From Mesocentrotus franciscanus (Eukaryota > Echinodermata > Echinoidea > Camarodonta > Strongylocentrotidae): a stretch of 64,000 bases of DNA. Each line of letters begins with the position of its first letter. The stretch's first letter is position 1. The position numbers and the translations under genes were made by a program. The DNA is taken from the NCBI GenBank assembly GCA_037976565.1, contig CP137672.1:26748877-26812876 (forward strand). Reading direction: 5' to 3'. The notes beneath the pieces are model-generated. The model saw nothing but the letters and a program-made list of their open reading frames with translations. It was not told where the DNA came from and did no database searches. Shown here one piece after another: positions 47,001-57,232 of the stretch.

Positions 47001-48296
47001 TGGATGCCTATTGTGAAGTAATGTATACAATTTTAATGTTAAAAATTTAAGAATTAAAAAAATAATAGAACACTTATGTTATTGTTTATTGTTTTGAAAT
47101 GATGGGGATTATCATTCTCATGAAATCTAATGAAATTAGAAAAATATAAAGCAGTTAAGTACTACTCTGACACAAATGTGAAAGCAAATGTACAGCCTGT
47201 CAGCTGAAAAATAATAAAGAAGGATTTTAATTACCATAGTTTGAATGTGAATTGGTGGTTGAGGTGGGGATGATTCTGGGGGCTGGTGGTCGGACCTTCT
47301 CACCCGTCTCTCGATCACTAACCAAGTCTACACCATCTTCATCTTCATCTAAATAGAAAATGAAACTTAGCCTTACTTAACAATGCATTATCACCATTTC
47401 ATTCCCAATGCACATACATGAACACTTTTAGTGATCTTTTAATCATCTTTTAGTGATCATTTCAGTGATCATTTTAGTGATGTTTTAGTAACCTTTTAGT
47501 GATCATTTTAGTCACCTTTTAGTGATGTTTTAGTCACCTTTTAGTGATGTGTTTGCATCTTCCAATCCAAACAATGAACTAAACAGTATACACGAGCAGA
47601 GAAAACAAAAGTCATTGATAAATTTGATATCCATCTTTGTTGGTACATTATGCAGATCATAAACAAACATTAAAATCCTTCAATTAGCTGATATTACATG
47701 TAGTACAAAGATTGAACATATATTCAAGCATGCCAACTACATGTACCTTAATCTTGAAATCTTGATAAAGATTTCTTAACATGTAGTCCCCAGAGACAAG
47801 TTTTTAAATGTTTTAGAGCAAATAACTATAGTTACAGAATTTGAGTCTGACCGAATGGATATATATATCAATTTTTTTAGATTGGTTTTTTTCTATTTCA
47901 TAGCTATTGCATTGAATTTGAAATGAAGTCATTTGGCTAATGATAAAGGGTCTGGTGCTATGAGCCTCAAATTTCAACTACAGACTCTAAATTTGAAATA
48001 CAAAGAGGGGCTCATGCATACAGGTCTAATACATTTCAATCTAGAGACCCATAACAAATAAAAATTAGTGTGGACCCTTTCTCAGGGTTTGAGCGTGATC
48101 ATACCTCCTCCCTCTTCCATTGGCTCTGCTTCCAGGTCTATCCTAGGTTGTTCAGGTTCTTGGACTGGTTCTGGCTCTATCAGTTGCCTGGACTGGGCTA
48201 GGTTCTTCAGACCCAGCTTGAAGTAGCCTTCTCTAGGTTTGCTCATGCCTAGAAGGGCCCTGGCGGCCGAGTGTGGGTCCATCCATACTATATTAC
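34618..48296 (-). CDS. NCBP3: NCBP3, nuclear cap-binding protein subunit 3, partial (5' exons not seen)
   Basis: NCBP3 (C17orf85) is an mRNA cap-binding protein that pairs with NCBP1/CBP80 in an alternative cap-binding complex and joins poly(A) RNA export in the nucleus. Seven minus-strand exons link with consistent phases: 48296-48105, 47348-47235, 46265-46137, 45014-44915, 43297-43176, 40453-40213, 35035-34618 (stop). They encode about 437 residues. Signatures: NIVWMDPHSAARALLGMSKP (end of the RRM-like fold, human NVVW...ATRALINMS), MRYAT and YKHSQYYIKYGNPNFGGMRG (human SQYYMKYGNPNYGGMKG), MYSDEIEDEIKKIR, repeated RLG/RLS motifs and a C-terminal ENLPSLQIEI (human DNLPSLQIEV). The exon carrying the cap-binding WLDD motif and the N-terminus is missing from what I can read to the right of 48296. 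Confidence 0.92.
35368..35538. mobile_element. TA-flanked mariner-type MITE copy
   Basis: Starts (TA)CAGTGAAACCTGCTTTAGC and ends cggcctttattttacgagt then ttcgc(TA). Internal blocks aagcaacctgtccataaag are shared with the copy at 52122. The right end is eroded. Confidence 0.7.
37541..37845. repeat. (GA)n-rich purine tract with minisatellite
   Basis: About 300 bp almost purely gagacagaga-type, with two adjacent copies of agagaggatgggagggaggga and a third diverged one at 37797. Open frames encode Arg/Glu or Leu/Ser runs only. It lies in an NCBP3 intron. Confidence 0.95.
38388..38835. repeat. G/A-rich purine tract
   Basis: About 450 bp of plus-strand purines (gggagggaggga, agagagaga, gaggggaagagg). 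A second strong purine block in the same NCBP3 intron. No real coding content. Confidence 0.95.
39612..39826. mobile_element. Palindromic MITE
   Basis: Termini ggcccgaattcacaaaggag and ctcctttgtgaattcgggcc are perfect inverted repeats of 20 bp or more. Inner accatgggtt/aacccatggt blocks pair as well. Non-coding, in an NCBP3 intron. Confidence 0.85.
40213..40453 (-). CDS. NCBP3: NCBP3 acidic exon with MYSDEIEDEIKKIR
   Basis: 241 nt, incoming phase 1 and outgoing phase 2 (gtaagg). It encodes RLERRLGERETGRQHRSP, an acidic SSGDDDEEEEEG run and RRMYSDEIEDEIKKIR, the last matching human MTMYADEVESQLKNIR. Confidence 0.92.
40653..41057. mobile_element. MITE family D, full copy
   Basis: ttaaaggtaaagaccagttt and aactggtctttatctttaa are inverted ends. 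The right half recurs inverted at 61147-61352 with cgtgtagtcccatatacatc and ggaatcgatcagaaaaggtt segments shared. Confidence 0.8.
41636..42030. repeat. Two tandem units of about 200 bp
   Basis: Both units contain gcttcaatgcttcagtgact, aatattacact, ccagtgaccc(g/a)tacacac, ttctcggtgtgaa and gctctgggct. They lie in an NCBP3 intron. Confidence 0.8.
43176..43297 (-). CDS. NCBP3: NCBP3 basic (Lys/Arg) exon
   Basis: 122 nt, entering after ttttgtatctgtag at phase 2 and ending CCT G before gtaagt. It encodes KQKIRQGKYIPGQARKRRY, an acidic EDDSDGERELEEEW stretch and PRKRRV. It is equivalent to human WKRRYHSRRIQRDVIKKR and probably acts as a nuclear localisation and RNA-contact segment. Confidence 0.88.
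43371..43436. repeat. Short dispersed palindrome, copy 1
   Basis: gagccagaagggcattaact at the left and agcaccctcctggctc at the right. Similar to 51088-51150 and half-copies near 13276, 52329 and 57209. Confidence 0.55.
44640..44885. repeat. (GAGAAA)n/(GA)n purine tract beside an NCBP3 exon
   Basis: Repeated gagcaagagaaagggagaga units, then a G run. It ends about 30 bases from the donor of exon 44915-45014, so the nascent NCBP3 RNA carries a pyrimidine-rich run here. Confidence 0.95.
44915..45014 (-). CDS. NCBP3: NCBP3 exon with YYIKYGNPNFGGMRG core motif
   Basis: 100 nt, incoming phase 1 and outgoing phase 2 (gtaagt). It encodes DVKESGAYKHSQYYIKYG and NPNFGGMRGIITQSM, the most conserved block of the NCBP3 family outside the RRM. 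A long GA-rich tract starts only about 30 bases downstream of its donor. Confidence 0.93.
45589..45672 (-). pseudogene. Duplicate of the NCBP3 MRYATRG exon (relic or alternative exon)
   Basis: FDEALRRKRS and GEQFMRYATRG parallel EEALRRGTDEILMRYATRG of the exon at 46137-46265. The duplicate keeps an equivalent donor (AGGG|gtaatc) at the same phase, so it could join the next exon. A possible phase-1 acceptor (cataaaag) is weak. Flanking intronic bases (attaatgtggag versus taaatatggag) are also shared. A foldback MITE sits between the two copies. Confidence 0.6.
45743..46032. mobile_element. Foldback MITE between duplicated NCBP3 exons
   Basis: Left ggggtgtttcacaaagacta, right tagtctttgtgaaacactcc. 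Inner ggcaggccattcatgccac and gtggcatgaacggcctgcc also pair. About 290 bp. Confidence 0.85.
46137..46265 (-). CDS. NCBP3: NCBP3 exon with LMRYAT motif
   Basis: The acceptor region contains a NAGNAG (gcagcag), so the exon may start at 46265 or 46262. It encodes RRDEGMEGIQLGDEDLGPVD, ITHEEALRRGTDEILMRYAT and ends AGG G before gtaagc. Joined to the next exon it reads RYATRDDVKE, as in human RFATKDDKKE. A diverged duplicate of its 3' part lies at 45589-45672. Confidence 0.9.
47235..47348 (-). CDS. NCBP3: NCBP3 acidic/Ser-Thr linker exon
   Basis: 114 nt, incoming phase 1 and outgoing phase 1. It encodes DEDEDGVDLVSDRETGEKVR and a Pro/Ser/Thr-rich PPAPRIIPTSTTNSHSNY tail before gtaatt. Human NCBP3 has a comparable acidic region between the RRM and the MRFATKDD motif. 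Confidence 0.85.
47430..47552. repeat. Short tandem repeat (ttttagtgatcat)
   Basis: About nine imperfect units of ttttagtgat(cat) and ttttagtcacc, 11-17 bp each. Confidence 0.85.
48105..48296 (-). CDS. NCBP3: NCBP3 exon: end of RRM-like domain
   Basis: After the acceptor cttgttattatag the exon completes a codon with GT and reads NIVWMDPHSAARALLGMSKP, then a GYFKLGLKNL segment and an acidic EPEPVQEPEQP stretch to MEEGG, with donor gtatga at phase 1. NIVW is the last strand region of the RRM in human NCBP3. The incoming phase predicts an upstream exon ending ...T, giving Cys. Confidence 0.92.
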
Positions 48297-49199
48297 CTAT
48301 AATAACAAGAAGGGATTATTCAACACATGCAAAGAACTCGTTATAAAACAAGTGAACACTAATTACTCATCCATATATATATATATCTTTAAACAAACTT
48401 TGAAATTATTGAACAAAATTATTAGTAATTTGATAACAATCCTTTGAAAAGAATACAAAAGAAAAAATTACTAAAAGTGCTCGGGAAAACTTTTAGAGAG
48501 CCCTGCTAAAATTCAGAAAAATGCTGTTGCCAGATCTACTCACATTGTACCCACCAAACAGCTCTGCTGAACAAAGTTATTTTCAACTCAGAAACACACA
48601 AGATGATTTGTTTTATTATTTCTGCAAAGAAGACAACTAATCCTGACAGATACAACTGTATATATTCTATTCTTAGAAAAACAGCAGACACTTCGAGCTA
48701 AATGAGCTTTTGATGTATCACTGTGATTTTCCAAGCTGCTGACAATCTCTTTGAGTATCAATAAAGTGTGACCCTGGACATAGCATCCAAACCCCTGAAT
48801 CATTATGACTCCTATTGAAGTAGGCACACAACCCTTATGGTTTTAAAAACAAATCCAGTCACCTGGAAAATGTTTGTTGCATTTTTGTGGTCTGTATTTA
48901 TACAAAAACACAGAAAACTACAATACCTATCATGACAGTGCAAAAAGTGTATGTTTACTGATGCATGTCACACCCACTTCGAATATTACTTATGGACCTT
49001 GGACCTATATACAACATTGATAATCATCATGATATTGCATTTTTCGATGAAACCCTGATAAAAATTTACGTAGATTTAGATGCATATATATATTACATAC
49101 TGTAAATATACTTTTCTTTATCTTAAATGTTTGTAAAGCTATAAATACATCATTGAAATGAAAAGGAAACATATGTCTGAGTATCAAAATGTACATGTA

Positions 49200-49366
49200 C
49201 AGAGAATTCTAATTTAGCGACCACCTGTATACAAAAACCACCGGTCTATAAAGACCACCGCTCCCCTCCCATGACAATGTTCTCCTGTAAATATTAAAGG
49301 ACCATCTGCCTATGAAGACCACTTTTCATGTCACCCTTGAGTGGTCTTTATTTACAGATTTCACAG
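49200..49366. mobile_element. TA-flanked mariner-type MITE copy
   Basis: Starts (TA)CAGAGAATTCTAATTTAGC and ends gtggtctttatttacagatt then tcacag(TA), with internal ctataaagaccacc and cctatgaagaccactttt. Confidence 0.7.
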
Positions 49367-49799
49367 TAGTTGCAAAAAGGAGTGCCTAAAAGATAATGGA
49401 CTACAATATATAGTTGACTACATAAACAAGGTCACGCCATTCCCACATGTCCAGACCTTTAATAGCTAATTAGCATTTTGATTAAATATTATTTTTCGGC
49501 AATGTCGCACTTGCAATTCACAATGAATTTCTTTGACAACAGGTTGTCGTTTTAAATTCTGTCATTTCCATTTTAATAATTGTATTCAAAGTAGTGTTTG
49601 ATCACTTAACTGGAATGCAAAGGTCACTGACTCAAGCCCTGGCTATGGCACTAAAATTGTATGTCAAGTACTTGTACGAGCAACAAGGTAATTTTAAAAC
49701 AGGAATGATTCCTAGTATTTGGTCGGTTGGCTGATGGTTTGTTTTACCTGACTGCTAAGAAAGCATGTGTACCGGTATATGCTTGTAAGTAAGCAGCCA

Positions 49800-49940
49800 G
49801 AGAATTGAAGTCTTTAAGTAATCCTCGAGCGCTAGTGTCCTTTGATAAGGCATTGAAGCACTAGTGCATGGACTTGGTTTTGAACCTGGGACATCCCGAT
49901 TATGACACCACTGCTCTACGACTGGGCCATCACCCCTTCT
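49800..49940 (-). mobile_element. tRNA-derived SINE (minus strand)
   Basis: Read on the minus strand, tggcccagtcgtagagcagtgg resembles a polymerase III A box and caggttcaaaacc a B box about 20 bases later, followed by a tRNA-unrelated body. It does not fold into an intact tRNA, so I call a SINE rather than a tRNA gene. Confidence 0.6.
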
Positions 49941-51087
49941 TGAAGAGAGAGTTTCTTTGTTCAATTCTAGTATTCCTAGAGCTGGTTTTTTTTAGTGCAT
50001 TCCTAGTATTCCTAAAGATTCTTTCTTTATTTCTAAAATAACAGTTACATAACATGTATCCCTGTTTCAATCTGTCACCAGGTCTGACCGAAGGAGACTG
50101 TGACTAAACACACGGAAGGATGGCATGGGGAGAACTCTATCTCACCACATCACACCACAAGAAAGGTCTCTCAATGACATCAGACAATGGGGAAGCTGCC
50201 GTCTCAACGCAATCATAAATTTGGCGGAATCAGTGTCAGATTGTAATTGGAAGGGATATGATTTTCTCCTTGATCGTTTATTGTGAAACATAATGATATA
50301 TCATAACCTAATTTGTGTCAATTAGATTAACAAATCATTCTGCACCCTCTCAGGTCTCGTTATGTGATGAACACCCACAGGACCCATGTGTGGTCAAATG
50401 TTATTACGAGTATTATCACCCACTTGCATATAGTATTACATAATATAAGTCTGCCAAATACCTAAGACTACATAGCATACTGGCTATTAAAGAATATAAT
50501 ATATATTTTGTTTACAAGAAGGTTTAAGACTAAAGGTATCTGATCAGTGCGCCTTGATTAGGCATCGGCAAATAGAGATGACAACTGCTACTAGGCAAGA
50601 CTTGATAAGTTGTAGGAAGTATGGTAGGCAGTCAGGTCTTAGGCAGTAACACATGATCAGATTAGTGAAATTTAAGGCACAGTAAAGTTTTTCAAACTTG
50701 ATCTATTAACCTCTCTGCATCTGATTCAGGTCACTCGACTGCTCTTTGCAACCATCCAAGATCTTTCCTATGATCTTTCTATTCTAGAGTAAATGTGATT
50801 GCCAGTCGCAGATTATTGCTGGCCCCATTGTCTGAGGGGCTTTAGACACTTAAACAAAGAATGGTTTACAATATACTCACAGCAATCACCATTAGAAATA
50901 TTAGTCTAGAGAGCCCATCACTAGAACCCTTTAATACAATTTTCAACCAAAAGAACCATCTGAAGTCCTATGCTACCGGAGAAGACACGGAATACGAGAC
51001 AGAAAAAGAGAGGTCCTGAAGTAAATGGATGTGAGACATGATGTCTGTCTGTCTGACCTACAAAGATGAATATCATCGTCTCATCTC

Positions 51088-51150
51088 CTGAGAGCCAGAA
51101 GGGTGTTAACTCATATCCTTAAACACAGAGGTAATGCCTTTTTGGCTCTC
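51088..51150. repeat. Short dispersed palindrome, copy 2
   Basis: gagagccagaagggtgttaa at the left and gcctttttggctctcagcag at the right, about 63 bp. Confidence 0.55.
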
Positions 51151-52121
51151 AGCAGACGATATGATCCTATCAAGTCGTGTCTGAGGAATCACTCTATCTG
51201 TCATTGTAATAGCCTTTTAGGGCTTATTCAGAAAGAGTATATGGCTTGACAGGATAGGTACTGCTGAAATGAATGACAGAAATATCCCTATTTAAAATGT
51301 CCCAGTCACACTGATGAAACCAAAACCAGACTAACAACGGACCCAACAAAAAGCTAACATTAGCCAGAATGGTCATGTTATTGGTTGGGTTGGAGTTGGT
51401 TAAGTGATGTAACAGGGCTTTCAGTAGGAGGCAGATTAAAAAAAAAATTGAATTGGATACTTTGTCATATTATCTATTGTAAACTTATATTCACATTTGA
51501 AATTTTACTTGAACTACATGTACAATGTAATTTGAAATGTAATGTAAAATTCTAGCAATAAAAAGTTTGCAAGAATTATCTTCAGTAGATGACGAAGAAG
51601 AGGATAAAAAGGAATGAGAAGAAAAGGGGAACGACTAGATAAGAGATAAGGGGTGAAATAGGAAGAGTAAGATATAAGAGAAGAAAGAAAATGAAGAATT
51701 TGAAAAAGACTCAGGTATAACACATTTCAAACCAAACATATCAAGTATCTTGCAACATGTAAAAATAAGGTCACGTGACGAAGAATAGACTGCATATCCT
51801 GGCAGTCATAGTAATAGTATACAAATATTGACTGCTCATGAGGATGATGGTAGAAATTATTACTCCCAAGGGTTTGCCTCAGGGGTGATAGAAGGGCCGG
51901 TATGAACACCACCAAGGGAGTAATAATTTCCACCACCATCTGATTACAGAGCAGTCCATATTTGTATAAAAACTATCACATGATGTAATAGTCTTTAGCC
52001 TTTGGCTTGTGAAGATAGTTACCCCAATATCCCCTTGGGGAGGATAGTATTTCCCATCGCCTCTTGTAGTTGGTGACATTTCGCTCTTTATAATGATCCG
52101 TTGAGAACCAGATGAGCAATA

Positions 52122-52311
52122 CAGTCAAACCTGCTTTAGCGCCCGCCTGTATAGAAAGCCCACCTGTCTACAGAGACCACATTTTTTGTTTCCCTTGAAA
52201 ATGGTTTCTCATTGAAACATGTATTAAAGGAATCTCTACATAAAGACCACCAGCCTATAAAGACCACTTTTCTTGTCTCCCTTTGGTGGTCTTTATAGAC
52301 AGGTTTCACTG
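52122..52311. mobile_element. TA-flanked mariner-type MITE, best copy
   Basis: TA|CAGTCAAACCTGCTTTAGC ... gtctttatagacaggtttca then CTG|TA. The termini are inverse, and the internal ataaagaccaccagcctataa is family-typical. TA duplication fits Tc1/mariner-class mobilisation. Confidence 0.8.
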
Positions 52312-52532
52312 TACTACCTCTAAATGCCCTTTGGCTCTCAGCAGACGAAATAGCATGAATCAGTTCTACAAAATCATCTCTTTTTGTCTGGTATCTCCCC
52401 TAATCATCATATCAATCTTTGGGTGATTCATCTTCTACCCAATGCAACACACATGTCCAGATCGTAATGATGTCATGTACAAATGAGCTGCTGATTACAG
52501 ACTGATTCTCAGAGGATCACAAGCCTTGAAGC

Positions 52533-53285
52533 AGTGTCATATCGAATTCATACAGGGATGACCAAAGACTGTGATCTTTATCTGGAGGATGAACTATGAT
52601 TGGTCTCATACTGTAAGATATGATTTACTATTTCATGGCAAGACATTAAAGGTACCATTTACGGTAAATAGTACTTTTAATATTATCATTTTGACATGGT
52701 CAAGAAGATAGCCAGATTGTTAAATCTATTTGTTTAACTGTTTTAGAATCTTGGAGTGTCATACCTAATTCACACACAGATGACCAGACTGTGATCTTTA
52801 TCTAGATTATTCTAAACTAGATTTATCTCATACCACAAATGTCATACTCAAAGTCATTTACTATGTCATGGCTTGATATCAAATGTATTACACATGTATT
52901 TACCGATTTGAAAGTGTCAAGAAGATAGCCGAATTGCTAAATCTATTTGTTTAAACTATTATGGCATCTTGGAGTGTCATATCTAATTCATCCACGGATG
53001 ACCACAGACTGTGATCTTTATCTAGAGGATGAACTAGATTTATCTCATACCACAAAATGTCATACTCAAAGTCATTTACTATGTCATGGCTTGATATCAA
53101 ATGTATTATTTACCCATTTGAAAGTGTCAAGAAGATAGCCGAATTGCTAAATCTATTTGTTTAAACTATTATGGTATCTTGGAGTGTCATATCTAATTCA
53201 TCCACAGATGACCAGACTGTGATCTTTATCTAGAGGATGAACGATGATTGATCTCATACTATGAAACTAGAGACTATTGCAAATT
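52533..53285. repeat. Tandem array, units of about 210-220 bp
   Basis: Units begin near 52533, 52755, 52973 and 53187. Each has agtgtcata(t/c)c, gatgacca(ca)gactgtgatctt, tatctagaggatgaac and, except the last, gtcaagaagatagcc. The last two full units are nearly identical; the first is more diverged. Confidence 0.85.
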
Positions 53286-53440
53286 TCACAAGTGGTTCAC
53301 ATTAATGAAAGTTTCAAGCCGTGAAATAATTAGACCCTAACTCGCACAGAACTTTTCTCAGTAATGTCTCATATAATCAGAGTCTAGTAACAACTAACAA
53401 TACAGCAAGTTATTATCATTTTATAAAATGCACATTGTGT

Positions 53441-53481
53441 GATTTTTTTTTTTTTTTTTTTTTTTTTGGGGGGGGGGGGTT
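53441..53481. repeat. Homopolymer T then G run
   Basis: About 27 T followed by about 12 G; a likely site of assembly-length error. Confidence 0.9.
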
Positions 53482-54954
53482 AAAGGGCTTCTAAAAACAA
53501 AATGGATACGACTTCTTGTTTCTCTTCAATGGAGACATACTGATCCATACAAGTTCTCATTGGTTCTTTATCCTTCACCCTGTAAAGCTTAAATGCAATC
53601 AGGACTTGACACTAACAGGTGCCTGCAGCACATGGGCCCCAAAATTTAACTCCAGCCCCCCATATTTCAAAATTTAAACAGAGGACCCAGGCACATATAT
53701 ATAATAAAAAAAGTTTAAATCCAGACTCTGGATTTAAAAAGTCAGTGTGGAGCACTAAAATATTCTCAATTCTATACACCAGACCATGCTTGATACATGT
53801 CAAGATTGACATCAACAAGGAGATAAAAACCAGTATCCCCATGTTGTCGACCCCCTATCAGGTGCAAACCGACTATCGAAACCCACTCCGCCACTTTACA
53901 ATTCCTGTCTTAAATCTGCTACATTTCCTGTTTCCCCCTATGTCATACTCTCCAGAGACCCACCTGACCGGGTCTTCAACTACCAGGTCTTGACTTCTTT
54001 ATTCTTCCTCAACAAATTATCTTTTACTTTAACGTTTCCGACAATTAGAGAATAAAACATGTTTTAATGTAAGTCTTTCACAAGTGAAACAGAAAGAGGA
54101 AGAAGAAAAAAAAAGAAATTTTAGTTTAGAAAAGACCCCCAACAACAACAACAACAAAATACATTAATAAATTAACAAAAATTCTCATGTGCAAATGGCA
54201 CTTTTAAAAGTTTATTGAATAGGAAAGTTTACAAGCATGTTTGTGGTAATATTTCATGATATACAATATTTATTTTTTAAGAGTCTATGGAGGTTATCTG
54301 AACTTTTTTGGTTTTTATCAGCAAATAAAATACATGAGAGAGTGGTGAGTGATTTAGCTAGGGAAAGTTCTAAAATAGCTTTTGGAAACAACAAAAAGAG
54401 CAGGAAGAGGGAGAGAACAAGAGAGAGAGAGAGAGATGAAGAACTTGAACAGAAGAATAGAAAAATGGCACGCATGGAACCATGAAGTCAATCAAAAAAG
54501 CAAAGTTTAAAGCTGCAAAGGTGAGTCACATTGGAGCACATGTCACGATCAATTCACATTGGAGACTGGATTTCTCGAGATGCGAGACACATTTTTCTTG
54601 CGGCTTCTTCTTCGACCAAATGGGAAAGAATCAATTGGAGACGATAATGACATCAGACAACCTGTAGGCAGTTGCTCAAAAGTTTAAAATTAGAGGGTGA
54701 ATTTTGGACTTTGTGTGAATCACTGGGGTATAGACTTGGGAGTCACGATCTACACTGAAATCCCAAATCAAATATTTGCCTATACCTGCACACGGAGATA
54801 GACACATTTAGCATGTATTACAAACAGATCATGGATCTAGTAGCTATACGTGTAGGTAGATAGTACATTCTATTCAAGGGTCAATCATCGGAGCTTTCCA
54901 TCCAAAAATGATTTTTAATAGTACTTACATACTCCCATGTCAGTCAAGACTGAA

Positions 54955-55990
54955 GAGTGTTTTTCCACTATTATCTGAAGTAATGGTTTTCCACTATTAA
55001 CTAGAATTACTTCTAGGTGTTGTAAAAAAAAATTAATAAGTCCACTTTATCACACGACCTGTAATCTACCTGTAGCAATAACTTTACCTAAGAAGATATA
55101 GTGTGTAGTTTGTTTCATAAAACATACTTTTCCTTCTTGTGAAAACATATAGTTGCACTATTACCCAAAGTAGCGGTTTTCCACTATTAACCAAAGTAGT
55201 GGTTTTCTCACTGTTACCCAAAGTAGTGGTTCTCCCACTATTACCCAAAGTTGTGGTTTTCCCACTATTACCCACAGTAGTGGTTTTCCACTATTAACTA
55301 GAATTACTTCTAGGTGTTGTAAAAAAAAGTAAAAAGTCCACTTTATCACATGACCTGTAATCTACCTGTAGCAATAACTTTACCTAAGAAGATATAGTGT
55401 GTAGTTTGTTTCATAAAACATACTTTTCCTTCTTGTGAAAACATATAGTTGCACTATTACCCAAAGTAGCGGTTTTCCACTATTAACCAAAGTAGTGGTT
55501 TTCTCACTGTTACCCAAAGTAGTGGTTCTCCCACTATTACCCAAAGTTGTGGTTTTCCCACTATTACCCACAGTAGTGGTTTTCCACTATTAACTAGAAT
55601 TACTTCTAGGTGTTGTAAAAAAAAGTAAAAAGTCCACTTTATCACATGACCTGTAATCTACCTGTAGCAATAACTTTACCTAAGAAGATATAGTGTGTAG
55701 TTTGTTTCATAAAACATACTTTTCCTTCTTGTGAAAACATATTTGTAGTTCCACTATTAACCAAAGTAGTGGTTTTCCACTATTACCCAAAGTAGTGGTT
55801 CTCCCACTATTACCCAAAGTTGTGGTTTTCCCACTATTACCCACAGGAGTGGTTTTCCACTATTAACTAGAATTACTTCTAGGTGTTGTAAAAAAAAGTA
55901 AAAAGTCCACTTTATCACATGACCTGTAATCTTCATGTAGCGATAACTTTACCTAAAAAGCTATAGTATGTAGTTTGTTTCATATAATGT
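54955..55990. repeat. Higher-order tandem array, 296-bp units built of about 29-bp repeats
   Basis: actttacctaagaagatata recurs at 55080, 55376 and 55672 (296 spacing) and in a diverged form near 55948. Within each unit, ccaaagtagtggttttccac repeats at about 29 bp. Two complete units are almost identical. The matching minus-strand frames are only repeat translations. Confidence 0.92.
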
Positions 55991-57232
55991 AATTTTCTCT
56001 TTTTGAAAATATAGAGTTGCATGAGGTGCATATGTTTCTAAAATAGCAACAAGCGCCTACTTCAAGCAATCATGAAAATTTGCGGGATGTAAAGTTGTAT
56101 TAGATTTGGGGGTTGAATTTAATCGAAAATCCTTCTGGGAAAGGGCACACTATTAGGTCTCAAGTACTATTATTCACAATTTCCTTAATTTTTTTTCTCA
56201 CAAAGTACATGTAATTTAAAAACCCAAAGCCACAGTCAAAGCTACATATATATAGGTCACTTTTACAGTGCTTCAATTGAAAAGAGTATATGTTTTTATG
56301 CCATTTTCACACACTATCCCAGTTTAACGCATTGTATATAAGGTGATTCAATCTATACATCACATGACACAGGAAAATCCAATTTCATGACAGACACGAT
56401 TATGTTTGCGTCTTTTCTCGGTCCCAAAACATGATTTACATTTAGGGGATTAATCATTCCTGGTTGATGCTATCGTTTTTTCGTTGACAGAAGCGTGTCA
56501 AATCTCCACCCTGTCCCAGCCACTGATGGCAACAAACTCTCGTAGAAATTGCAATATGATACTTTCTTATTCATTATTTGTTTTGTCGAAAAAGCCTTTA
56601 GAACTCACTTCTTATCTTTGCAACAATTTTTTCCCCCTCTTTTCAGCAAGTTAAACGTAAGTTCATTGCTCTACGGCGATTGACATTGATATGTTTGACC
56701 TTTCAATCCCATCATGCACTTGACTTGCTTTCTGACATACGAGGGAAGTCACACTTGGATTTCTTTACCCAACACACCTTTCATTTTTTTGAAGGTGGGT
56801 CAAAACTCCTTTATCTTGATTGGACTGGCCCTGAAAAGTTCAATGTCCTATGTTGTTTATTTATTTTAAATTAGCATGTATTACTGCTGTGTATCATGGT
56901 TTTTGAACAAAATGATACTTTAATAGTCAATAAATAACTTGTCGATCTGCAAGTTTTCTTCCATAAACATTGCATTACTGAACTCTTGTTTGAACTCTCC
57001 TACATATTAATTAAAAATGAAGAACTGACTATTCAATTAGATATATTGGGTGTTTTGCGGTCTCTTGTTTAGCGAGAATAGCAAAAAAACATACATTGCA
57101 CCTGGGGTGAATCTGCCCCCAAATTGAAATAAACTGCACCCTAGAATGATTGTTTGCAAACAGAGTAATTATTCTGAATCAACGACCTTGAAATATAAGT
57201 GATTTCCTGAGAGCCAGAAAGATGTTGACTTA

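Noticed and set aside
49860..49930. tRNA gene on the minus strand
   Set aside because: A and B boxes are present but the acceptor stem and anticodon arm do not form, so a tRNA-derived SINE is more likely.
53619..53993. 124-codon plus-strand frame
   Set aside because: No motif, and no splice sites or conserved residues suggest a gene.
54320..54490. Charged frame ending KSRKRERTRERERDEELEQ
   Set aside because: It looks like an exon tail, but the charge comes from a GA-rich run, and I found no acceptor or neighbouring exon with homology.
54955..55990. CRISPR-like regular repeats
   Set aside because: Repeat and spacer are not distinct, units are directly joined, and the context is a eukaryotic genome.
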